Part shown: positions 13,801 to 25,800 of the stretch, piece by piece | Layout of the letters: every line of letters begins with the position of its first letter | Numbering within the stretch: position 1 is the stretch's first letter | Assembly: GCA_917880885.1 (NCBI GenBank) | Contig: OU862917.1 | Coordinates: forward strand, 53,614,727-53,678,726 | DNA length: 64,000 nt | Source of the DNA: Limnephilus marmoratus | Taxonomy: Eukaryota; Arthropoda; Insecta; Trichoptera; Limnephilidae | Direction: 5' to 3' | Made by a program: the position numbers and the translations under genes | Notes under the pieces: generated by a model | The model's database searches: none | Seen by the model: the letters and a program-made list of their open reading frames with translations, nothing else | Told to the model about the DNA's origin: nothing

Positions 13801-16800
13801 ATGTTACACAAACCTAGCGTTAGGTTAGGTTAGGTTAGGGACGCGAGCAGGCGGTATAAAGGGGCACAAACCATGTTACACAAACCTAGCGTTAGGTTAG
13901 GTTAGGTTAGGGACGCGAGCAGGCGGTATAAAGGGGCACAAACCATGTTACACAAACCTAGCGTTAGGTTAGGTTAGGTTAGGTTACGCATTTTTAAGAC
14001 TACGAATTTTCATACTTTTGGTCTAAGAATACGGCCGTTGAGATAGTCGTAATTCATCAGGTTAATGTGTTATGTGATGAATTATCATGTGAGGAAGTAT
14101 CGTGTCGGAAAGTTTTACGTTATTGATATAGGGATAAATATTTTTGAGAGTTGGTAACACTGCCGGCACATGTTTTTGCACATTTCTTGTTTTTCTATGA
14201 CTTGTTATGTCAGTGCATTTAAAATGACGTGTTTTCCTTTGTGTTTATAGAATATTTTAAAGTCGTGTAATTCAGTTAATATTGCTTGCCGACGCCTAAT
14301 TCTTTCAGATTCGGATTTTCCGGCCCATAATTAGTATAAAAAAAAAAATTATCTAGGACTCTCGCCCGTAAACCGAATTTTTTCCGCCTTCCCATCTCTC
14401 GTAAACATATTACCCAGATACACAACCTGCTCCAAGTTTGCATCATTCACAACTAAGAAAGTTTCAAATTCTCACTTATTATTAACAGGTATGAAAGAAT
14501 TATGATAGTAATGTAAAACTGTCTTAGATAACTTAAAAACATAGAATGACTTGACACAGTCTAAATATTCAACCTGCTTAGCGATTCCGTATTTTTTGTG
14601 AGATCGTTATTGGATAACGGACGTTATCTTCTGTCAGATTTGTGTGATTTTTACGTCATATATTTTAGTTTAGATCGATTTAAACACGAATTCCTGCAAG
14701 TAATTTACTCATTTAATGTACGTTGTACATAGAAAACGCAAATAACAGCCATAAAAATCACACAAATCTTACAGGAGATTACGTCCGTTATCCAATAACG
14801 ATCTCACAAAAAATATGGAATCGCTAGGCTGTTTGGCATATTAGATATATCGATCATCCAGTTGATCAGTCAGACATCTCGGAAAAATCTAAATTAGAAT
14901 TTAATTTGCAGTTTTGTGTAAAATTGTACCCTCTATCTGGTGCGGTACTCAGATTACTCATAAACACCACCAACATCAATTATAATGCAGAAAACTTGTA
15001 GTGAATTGAACAAAATGTTGATTTTTTCTGGGTCACTAGTAGGATATTTCAAAATGTCGTACTAATGTACCTGACCGGTGTTATTTTATAACATATTTAA
15101 TATGTAAAAGCCAGACACATGTAAATAATATTTTGCCGTGAGCATTAGAATATTGCTTTCCTCATTATCAAAACATAGTATTTGGAGATGTCTGACTAAT
15201 CAACTGGACGATTGATATGCCAAATATACATCAAAATGCTACTAAACTAAATTTTTGACCAAATAAACAAATTTCAAAAAACCATCATTTAGACTAGTTA
15301 GACAAGCGTTTGAAAAAAAAATCATACGAACTCCAATGGAAAACACAAGTTTGGACACACCACACCACAAATACCCGGCAATAAAAACTCCAATGGAAAA
15401 CACAAGTTTGGACACACCACACCACAAATACCCGGCAATAAAAACTCCAATGGAAAACACAAGTTTGGACACACCACACCACAAATACCAGCCAATAAAA
15501 ACATTCAACAATCTTTCACACGATACAAAAAATAAAGGAAACAAAAACTTTTCAGATACAAAATTAAAAGATGGATTAAAGAACAAAAAATGCAATACCA
15601 CAAAAATTTTATAATGTAAAAGAATAAAACATATATACGTAGACATAGACTAGTAAAACTCGCAAATTAAAAAAAAAAAACTTTTTAGATAAACACAAAT
15701 TAGGAAACTGCGTAACACCATGGTGCCATTTTTACTCGCGAATACTTCGAAACTCCTTAATTCCACATACTTTATTTTATTTACCGTTTCAAGTCTTATT
15801 ATTTAACCTCAAAATTATTCGTGGTATTAGTATTGTGCTGTTATGCTTTGTGTACTAAGTACAATTATATTTATCCTGTTGTTCTTACATACTTAGACTA
15901 AATATAAAAGTCAATTACATAGGATGTTACTGAGTAATTCATAAAATAAATATCGCAATTCTGTATTGTTGTGTTTTATTTTTATAATGTAAAATTCCTA
16001 TCTCTTAGATCTGCTAATTGTTCATAAAACTGTTCGCAGAATAGTATGTAGGTATCTTTTGTAAAATTTTTACCTCCATTCTCGGTTTTTATGTAAACTT
16101 CCTAACTCCGATTTGAAATAGAAAGCCTTAACTTACAAAAGTTAAACGATTGAAAATAAATTTTGAAATATATTATATGTTCGGAACATAAATAAAAACA
16201 ATTACCTGTCTTTCATTTTTTTCACTACGAGGTTTTTGTGCCTCCTGTAAAATTTGACAATTGGTGGTTACGCATTCTACGAATTAATGCGATAATATAA
16301 TATTTGAAAATACATACATAATATTAGAGTATCAATAAAAAAAAACATTACATTTACCTTTGATGATTTTGTAGTACGGACATTTCTTTTTCGGTTTGCC
16401 TTTGGAACCCGAAAAAACTATAGAAAGCTGTTTGTCCAAAGCATTAATTTTCTTTACTTGTGGTGTAATATTTCTACTCCGTAGATTTGGAAAAGTTTTT
16501 TTACCTACCGGAGATTCTTGGCTAGGTCTGAGAATATTTTTCTTCAATGCTGACTTTTCTAGATCAGATGTTTTGATTATTAAGGTATCATCCATATCTG
16601 AGTTTTGGTCGTCACACAAATCGTATATGGGCAGCGTTGTATTCAACGGTTGAGATGTAATTTTATGTCTCAGTTGCATTTCTTCAATTTTGTTTTTGAA
16701 CCCCGGATCCAGAGAGTCGATTCTTTGAGAAGGTGTTCCGAAATAATCCAACAGGGTATTTTTTGGTTTAACTAATCGTTTTGGCGTGGTATTTTTCAAT

Positions 16801-19800
16801 TTTGATACAGATTTCGTCTTTTTGGAAGACATGGGACTAGTAGGATTCTCGACACTATTCAATAACTTTTTATGGTAATCATTTAAGTTGTCTACAGCTT
16901 TAATGAATTTAAAATTTTCTGTACATTTTGTATGGATTATGTTGTCAGGCAATGTTTTAAGGGGCTCTCTTGTTGGCTGAATGGAAACCGGACTCTGAAA
17001 TGTAATGAAGAAATTTCCATTATACATAAACTTTAAGTTTAGTTAATCACAGCGTAAAATTTATGTATTATATAAAAGTATTGCACATCTCGCTAATGCG
17101 TGGATCACATGGACCGAGTAGACGGGCGAGACAGTGCTCTGGGCCGAGTGCTCGGTATGTGTAAAAACCTCACCGAGTACTCGGCCGAGCGCTCAGCCGA
17201 GTAAAAGCGCGAGACAGTTACTCGGACCCTGTTTTACTTACTAGGCCGAGTGCCAATCCCCGCACTGACTCGCCTGCCCACTCGGCTGGTATAAACATGC
17301 ACTCGGTGCCACACTGCACATTGACGTCACTCGCAGCACTTTAGTTAATAATATTTTTGCGATCCATTGTCTCGCTAGTTAGCAGCGTCGAAACTTAACT
17401 GTCTGGCTGACTCGGTGGCGAGTTAAAAAATATGTGTAAACACTTACTCATCCACCCAACTCTCTCAGCCTAGTATCATTTTACTGTCTCGCCAATCTAC
17501 TCGGTGCACGTGATCCAGGCATAAGTATGAAATGCCTGTTTTGCAATGGCAATTTAACACAAGGACTTGCTAATGGGTCTAGCTGACCCAGTTCATCGTA
17601 TTTTGTGTAGTAACTTTAAAATTTTGACGTTTGCGACGTTGCCGCTCTTAGTACCTTTCAATGATAGTGTAGCATGACAGATGACAATCTAAGTCGTTAA
17701 TTAGCGCGTTGTGTGTGAGTGCTAAGGATGTAAAAGGTGTGTATGGGTCCACTGGACCCGATAGCGACTAAATGCGTAAGTGTTTTTCCATCACTTTACT
17801 ACGTTTATTTACCTTTTTTTTAAACTTTATTTCATAGAAAATGGCTACCAATTGATTTTTGAGACCTAACGAAATAGAAGAATATCTCAATGAAGAAATA
17901 GAAAACGAAGACCGTTCTGAGACTGAAGACTATTTAGGAATAAGTGAGCATGAATCGGATTCCGAACGAGGAGGCGACAGCGGCCTCGTAACTGGAAAAA
18001 TAGAAAAACCAAAGTTTTTTGCGTAAAATGCAATATACCCATTTGTGGAGAGCACATGAAGCACCTTTGTTCAAATTGTTATAACTAAATTTGTAGTAGA
18101 AAAGACCGAAGAAATGAGATTTTATTTCAAAGAAGATATTTTATATTTTGTTAATTTTCAAAGTAATTTTTGTTTTGTTTTCTATAATGATTGATATATC
18201 ATTATTACTTTGTCTAAGTAGGTTTTTTTTTTTTTTTTTTAATTTATTAAATTACATAATATATTTTGGACAAAAATTTGAGTAGTCCCACAAAGCTGTC
18301 ATATGGCAGCTTGTCTGCAGGTTCTAACAATTTAAGCATTCTTAATATAATATCTAAGAAAATATTTGTAAATACATTTATAGTTTTAAGGAAACATTAG
18401 AATAGATCACATAGTAATATTAGATAATTTAACTTACAACCATAAATATATAAGATATTTCAATATACCTGCCTAATAACAAGATATGTAGGCAGCTATA
18501 TTAAGATATTCAAAGATACATGGAGTTTTCGTTCATTAACCATAGTTTTATCATTTTAGGACTTAGTCTCTCATTTTTTTCAAATTTTATGTTTTATTGA
18601 TTTTATTGAAAATCACTGGTATTAGATATTCAAGAGTACGGCTTCCATATTTAATATTCAAGGAGTTTTTAGGCCCTTTCCTTCTCTAAATCTTGTGGTA
18701 TGTTTGTGTACAAGTAGGTGTTTGTAAGGGCTTTCCCCCATATTATCCATAATAGTAGTGAACCAGTGGAGACCTTTTATTGTTAGTAGTTTTAAGTTAT
18801 GTCTCTGTTTGTAAATATTTGTTGTGACAATTTTTTTTTTTATGGCAGTTTGTAAATTTTCAATATATTTAATGTAAGTAGTGCTTGCATGTCCCCAAGT
18901 TCGAATACCATATCTAAGGATGGATTCGACCATAGAAAAATATATGAGTTTAAGAGTACAATGAGGCAAAATAAATTTTAATTTGTAAAAGTTACTAGCT
19001 AAGGATCTGAGCTGGTTACAAATTTTAGCCACTTGTTTATCCCACTTAAAATTGTTATCAACAATTATTCCCAGATAAGTATATTCATTTGTGAAATCTA
19101 TTTTTTCACAGTCACAAACATTAACAAATCCTCTATCAGGGTGGCCACAAGAAACGGATTTCAAAATTCATTAAAATAGTATAATCATTATAATAGTAGT
19201 AGTATAATAGTATAATCATTAAAAAAACTATCTAAAAATTGAATAAAAGGAAAGGCATTGAAACGGTTCAAGGATTATTTAACTAATAGATATCAAACCA
19301 CAAAAGTGGGTCAGACAATCTCCGAACCAATGAAGATTACATTGGGAGTACCGCAAGGGTCTGTTCTCGGACCTATTCTTTTTATAATGTACATTAATGA
19401 TGTGGTAAAAGTATGGCAGACGACGCATTGATATATATAGCAGGAGAATATTATGAACTCATAATGAATAATGAATCATTTAAATAAAAAGACCTACACA
19501 ATATATCGATATCGCTGAAGAAAAATAAACTAAAATTGAATGTAAACAAAACTAACATTGGAAAACGTGTAACGCAAATAAAAAAGACATATTGATAGAC
19601 GGTGAAGTTTTGAAATTCGGATACACGCGTCCCAAAAAGAATTTTGACTGGACACCCAGGTGGAAAGAGAAAAGTGGGAAGACCCAGACTGAGGTGGGAA
19701 GACGAAGTAAGAGGGGATGCAGCACAGCTTCTCCAGGTACCAAATTGGAAGTCAGCCGCTGAGGACAGGAGGAGTTGGAGGCGACTGTTGCAGGAGGCCA

Positions 19801-22800
19801 AAGCTCGATATGGGCTGTAGCGCCATTGAAGAAGAAGAAGAAGAAGTTTTGAAAGAAGTATTTGAAATTAAATATTTGGGAGTAATAATTGACTCCAAAT
19901 TGACTTTCGCTCAAAATACAAAACCAATTATTAAAAAAATTGCCAAAAAAATTTCGCTGTTGGGAAGAATAAGAAGATTCCTTGACATAGTCTTCAGTAA
20001 AAATGTGTACAACGCATTCATTGTACCACACATACATTACTGTAGCAGCATTCTATTCTTAGCCAACGACGGATTAATGAAACAAATGACAATTCTACAA
20101 AACAGATCTATGAGAACTATATTGATGAAAAATAGGTACACTTCAGTCAAGAAAATGTTGAAGGAGTTAAATAACTTGTCATTTAACCAAATTATTTACT
20201 TTAAAACTATATTGTTAATCTACAAAATAATCAATGGCCATACGTCTATTGAATTCCTAAGAAAAATTGATAAAACTACAAAGCAACAACACGAGACGAG
20301 GAAAAGAAATGAACTAAGGCTCCCCTTCAGGAAAAAAACACAGAGTCAAAAGCCATTGATGTACGGAGCATTGAAGATATTCGGAGAATTACCAGAAGAA
20401 ATAAAATTGGAAGAGAGCATAAAGGCATTTAAAATTAAATTGCGAAGATATGTGATTGATTTGTTATAGATGTGTTATTTTAAGTGTATATATAAGGGTA
20501 ACAATTATTATAAGCAATAATTATCAGCCTGTAACACTCATCCACATTGAAAAATCTTCCGAGAAAAGATACATGACGCCAACGGGACTTGAACCCGTGT
20601 CCTCTCGATTGCCGGTCGATTGCTCTGACCACTGAGCTATGGCGGCTTATCTCGTACCCGCCAAATGATTCAATATATGCTAGTGTTTCATTCAACAATT
20701 ACTGCTTATTATATTTTTTCCACCTGAAAACAACCAACTTTATTTTTGCGAGAGAAACATTGTAAGTGTTAAATCCCTCGCTAGGTGGTGTCGAGACAAA
20801 TTATGTCTTCATTTATTGGGGAAATACTTAAACTTGTCAAATATTAATTATTATTTTTAATTGTAAAACTAACGTTTTTAAGACAAGATTTTTATGCATA
20901 GCACAAAGGGTAACAATTATTATAAGCAATATTGCTTATAATAATTGTTACCCTTTGTGCTATGCATAAAAATCTTGTCTTAAAAACGTTAGTTTTACAA
21001 TTAAAAATAATAATGTATATATAAGGATTGTATTAGGACATAGATAACTATGTACCTACAATATAAAACGCATATAAATTTGTTGTAGACCACTTTTATT
21101 TTATACACACTCTACCGGTTTCGGAAGCACCCTTCCTTCGTCAGGAGAATATTATAACAACAAATTTATATGTGTTTTATATTGTAAATTATGGCGAGCC
21201 ACAAAGTTAATGCTTTTTACAAATACGGAACTATGTACCTATTTAAAATACCGCAATAAAACAACTTTGGGGTTTCACAAATCGCAAAATAAAGAATTGT
21301 TTTATTTTTGGAATTCCCTGATATTATAAATTTTTTTTTAAATTCCATGACATTTCCCTGATAATTCCAGGTTCGGTAAAATTCCCTGATAATTCCAGGT
21401 TTTCCAGGTATTCCAGGTCTTGTGGCCACCCTGTCTATGTATACAGTCAAAGCTATGAGCGGTTATTTTAGGAACATTCCACATTTTCAAACTTGGTGAT
21501 TTTATGTACATGCATTTGGTTTTTTTCACATTAACCCCTTGTTTGCCGGGGTAATTGGGGTTGGTTGTCCACCAATTAGCGTTCGCAAAAAACGGCAGCC
21601 ATGACACCCAATGACATTTCGTGTCCAGCGATTCTGACAGTGTCCTTGAGAAATTTTGAACAATAGAAAGGTCAAAATCATAATTAAAGGAATTTTTCCC
21701 GCGCATGCGCAAGAACTGCGCACATTCCCGCGCTCCGGTAAATTATTAATATAAATTATTTGGAGTGACCTGGCGCATTGCGGTTTTCTCTATGGTAAAG
21801 GGCGATAATAAAGCAAGCGATTCTGACCGTGTTCTTCATACACTTTCTTTATACATAAGGGTCAAAATCGCGTGTAAAGTCTCACGACACGCCGGCGCAC
21901 GAGCAGCAAATAAGAGGTTAATAATTAATCCTACATTATGAGCCCATTTGAGAAGCTCGTTAAAATCTCTTTGTAATTCTTGTATAGCTATTTCAGGATT
22001 TTCATTTGATACAACAAGAGCAGTATCATCAGCAAAAATGAATCGACGAGCTTTTTTGAAAATCTTATACATAGCAATTACATAAATAATATATAATTTT
22101 GGACCTAGAATTGACCCTTGCGGTACTCCCGATTTGATGTATCTTGATTTACTAATTATATTTAAAATCTTCACACTCATTTTTCTACTTGTCAAATAGT
22201 TTTTGAAGAATAAGAGCAGTTTACCCCGGATACCTATAAATTCAAGTACTTTAATTATTTGTATATGGCTAAATCATAATATGGCTAAATCATAATCTTC
22301 ATAATACAGGGTGGCCACAAAAAACGGATTTCAAAATTCCCTGATAATTCCAGGTTTTCCAGGGCAGTTTCTACATTTTTCCCTGATATGTTTAATTTGA
22401 TATAAGGGGATATCGTTCGTTAGATAAATAATAAAGGGAATTCCGTCATCTATAGCATTTATTATTTCTTTGCATCACAATAATCTATTAAAAACAAAAT
22501 ACACTTGTTACAAATTTATGATATTTCGCCTGAAGACTTTTTTCAAGCTTTTGAAACGATAGATAGAGATATAATCATTAAAAAACTATCTAAAAATGGA
22601 ATAAAAGGAAAGGCATTGAAACGGTTCAAGGATTATTTAACTAATAGATATCAAACCACAAAAGTGGGTCAGACAATATCCGAACCAATGAAGATTACAC
22701 AAGGGTCTGTTCTCGGACCTATTATTTTTATAATGTACATTAATGATGTGGTAAAAGTATGGCAGACGACGCATTGATATATATAGCAGGAGAATATTAT

Positions 22801-25800
22801 GAACTCATAATGAATCATTTAAAGGAAGATCTACATAATATATCAATATGGCTGAAGAAAAATAAACTAAAATTGAATGTAAACAAAACTAACATGGGAA
22901 AACGAGTAACGCAAACAAAAAAGACATATTGATAGACGGTGAAGTTTTGAAAGAAGTATTTGAAATTAAATATTTGGGAGTAATAATTGACTCCAAATTG
23001 ACTTTCGCTCAAAATACAAAACCAATTATTAAAAAAATTGCCAAAAAAATTTCACTGTTGGGAAGAATAAGAAGATTCCTTGACAGTCTCCAGTAAAAAT
23101 GTGTACAACGCATTCATTGTACCACACATACATTACTGTAGCAGCATTCTATTCTTAGCCAACGATGGATTAATGAAACAAATGACAATTCTAGAAAACA
23201 GATCTATGAGAACTATATTGAAGAAAAATAGGTACACTTCAGTCAAAAAAATGTTGAAGGAGTTAAATATCTTGTGACATTTAAACAAATTATTTACTTC
23301 AATACTATATTGTTAATCTACAAAATAATCAATGGCCATACGTCTATTGAATTCCTAAGAAAAATTAATAAAACTACAAAGCAACAACACGAGACGAGGA
23401 AAAGAAATGAACTAAGACTCCCCTTCAGGAAAAAAAACACAGAGTCAAAAGCCATTGATGTACGGAGCATTGAAGATATTTGGAGAATTACCAGAAGAAA
23501 TAAAATTGGAAGTGAGCATAAAGGCATTTAAAATTAAATTGCGAAGATATGTGATTGATTTGGTATAGATGTGTTATTTTAAGTGTATGTATATATAAGG
23601 ATCGTATTAGGACATCAGGGTGGCCACAAAAAATGGATTTCAAAATTCCCTGATAATTCCAGGTTTTCCAGGGCAGTTTCTACATTTTTCCATGATATGT
23701 TTAATTTGATATAAGGGAACGTACCCATACTACGTGACCTGTTCAGGGGGGGGGGGTCCACCGGAGGGGGCAGGGGGGGGGGATGAAAAGTGCAAAAAGT
23801 TGGTCACGTAGTATGGGTACGTTCCCTATGGGGATATCGTTTGTTAAATAAATAATAAAGGGAATTCCGTCATCTATAGCATAAATTATTTCTTTGCATT
23901 ACAATAATCTATTGAACACAAAATACACTTGTTACAAATTTATGATATATCGCCTGAAGACAATTTGTGAAGAAATGAAAAGACCAGACAAAAATAGAAA
24001 AATAAACAAAAAAAAAACATTAATATTAGAAGAGATACAAAAAAAAATATCACATGAAATAAGCGACAATACTAGGGAACAGTTTAGATTTAGAATATTA
24101 ATAATTAAAACAATATACCCTTTGGGTAGAAGAAAAAAAAGAAGAAACCATATCTGAACCATAAGAAAATGCTTATGGTTCAGAGAAAACTGAACCATAA
24201 GCATTCGACTAAAGTTTAGAAAGAGGTTTATTATGTATTTACACGAAGCTATGGTATAAATAGTGATACAAATACTAAAAACCTTGATTTAAATGTTAAA
24301 ATACCTACACACACAAAATAAAAACACACACACACACATCAACTAGATGACATGATTGTGTTGCAAGGGCATTAATGAAAATAATAATAAAAAAAATACC
24401 TATCTAGTTTGTCTTTGTCGGCATATCTTTTGTTACACAAGTCGCAAGTAAAAGTAAAAAAACACAACTTTGGGGTTGCACAAATCGCAAAATAACGAAT
24501 ATAGTTTTATTTTTGGAATTCCCTGATATTATAAATTTTTTTCGAAATTCCCTGACATTTCCCTGATAATTCCAGGTTCGGTAAAATTCCCTGATAATTC
24601 CAGGTTTTCCAGGTATTCCAGGTTTGTGGCCACCCTGGACATAGATAACTATGTACCTATTTAAAATACCGCAATAAAACAACTTTGGGGTTTCACAAAT
24701 CGCAAAATAAAGAATTTAGTTTTATTTTTGGAATTCCCTGATATTATAAATTTTTTTTGAAATTCCATGACATTTCCCTGATGATTCCAGGTTCGGTAAA
24801 ATTCCCTGATAATTCCAGGTTTTCCAGGTCTTGTGGCCACCCTGTAATAGTACTGTAAGAAAATATAGAAGATATTGCTTAAAATAAATAATTACAGAAA
24901 TTTTAACAATGTCATAAAATTATGATAAAATTCCTTTTATTTTTGTAGTGACTTTTTGATTGAGTAAAAACAATATATATTAGTATTTTATTGAATTTTG
25001 TCTTTTTTAATCAGGGTGGCCACAAAAAACTGATTTCAAAATTCCCTGATAATTCCAGGTTTTCCAGGGCAGTTTCTACATTTTTCCATGATAAGTTTAA
25101 TTTGATATAAGGGAACGTACCCATATTACGTGACCTGTTCAGGGGGGGGGGTCTTCAAAACACCACGCTTGGTACAAATGAGCGGCGGGGGGCTTAGGTT
25201 TTTGGTCACCGGGGGGGGGGGGGGGGGGGGGGGTGTTTTTAAAAAGTGCAAAAAGGGAATTCCGTCATCTATAGCATAAATTATTTCTTTGCATTACAAT
25301 AATCTATATAACACAAAATACACTTGTTACAAATTTATGATATTTCGCCTGAAGACAATTTGTGAAGAAATGAAAAGACCAGACGAAAATAGAAAAATAA
25401 ACAAAAAAACATTAACATTAGAGGAGAGACAAAAAAAAATCACACGAAACGAGCAACAATACTAGGGAACAGTTTAGATTTAGAATATTAATAATTAAAA
25501 TAATATACCCTTTGGGTAGAAGAAAAGAAAAGAAGAAACCATATCTGAACCATAAGCATTCGACTAAAGTTTAGAAAGAGGTTTATTATGTATTTACACG
25601 AAGCTATGGTATAAATAGTGATGCAATGTAATTTTATAAATACTAAAAACGTTAATTTAAATGTTAAAATACCTAAACACACACATACACATCAACTAGA
25701 TGACATGATTGTGTTGCAAGGGAATTAATAAAAATAATAATAAAAAAATACCTATCTAGTTTGTCTTTGTCGGCATATCTTTTGTTACACAAGTCGCAAG

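Larger units (their letters stand above)
12720..14470 (-). pseudogene. RTE-like LINE reverse transcriptase C-terminal fragment, interrupted
   Basis: Minus-strand reading shows the C-terminal part of a non-LTR reverse transcriptase: [11 protein letters not shown] near 14400-14430, then (after the 13249-14385 insertion) [30 protein letters not shown] and a terminal SAYPCGETA stop near 12720. The same tail recurs at 37790-38095 on plus. Stops and frameshifts show it is dead. It sits directly beside exon 12527-12667 of the repair gene. Confidence 0.75.
19137..21433. mobile_element. CAGGGTGGCCACA TIR element, copy A, carrying reverse-transcriptase cargo
   Basis: Ends CAGGGTGGCCAC / GTGGCCACCCTG with 5-bp duplication TCTAT (19132-19136, 21434-21438). 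Inside, on plus, lies a non-LTR reverse transcriptase segment: [33 protein letters not shown] (19260-19430), then [15 protein letters not shown] to the C-terminus at about 20469. It is related to but distinct from the LINE it landed in. The left arm is shortened compared with copy B. Two later insertions (19616-19842, 20498-21013) add length. Confidence 0.85.
18600..22316 (-). pseudogene. Jockey-like LINE reverse transcriptase split by two insertions
   Basis: Minus-strand pieces at 22195-21922, 21530-21434 and 19136-18658 read as one reverse transcriptase: [20 protein letters not shown], then [11 protein letters not shown], then [18 protein letters not shown] and [12 protein letters not shown]. 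The TTAA MITE (21531-21921) and the TIR element (19137-21433) interrupt it. Removing each insertion plus one target-site copy rejoins the frame, showing the LINE was there first. A T-run near 18216-18240 may be its antisense A-tail. Upstream it continues to the 22317 insertion. Confidence 0.85.
22317..24844. mobile_element. CAGGGTGGCCACA TIR element, copy B, with the same RT cargo
   Basis: 5-bp duplication TAATA (22312-22316, 24845-24849). The cargo on plus (about 22520-23568) matches copy [65 protein letters not shown], broken by frameshifts. The cargo starts right after GCCTGAAGAC, a point where cargo-free copies C and D continue with other sequence. Copy C is inserted within it. Confidence 0.85.

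Noticed and set aside
13622..13985. Regular repeats that could suggest a CRISPR-like array
   Set aside because: The units are contiguous 72-bp tandem copies without variable spacers, inside a eukaryotic foldback element.
19717..20469. 250-codon frame as a functional gene
   Set aside because: Its first part is an inserted LINE 3' end and (GAA)n tail that fortuitously joins the frame of a truncated reverse transcriptase.
20573..20650. tRNA gene (GGC anticodon-like) on minus
   Set aside because: It folds partly like a tRNA but lies within a target-duplicated insertion and has mismatched stems; best explained as a SINE head.
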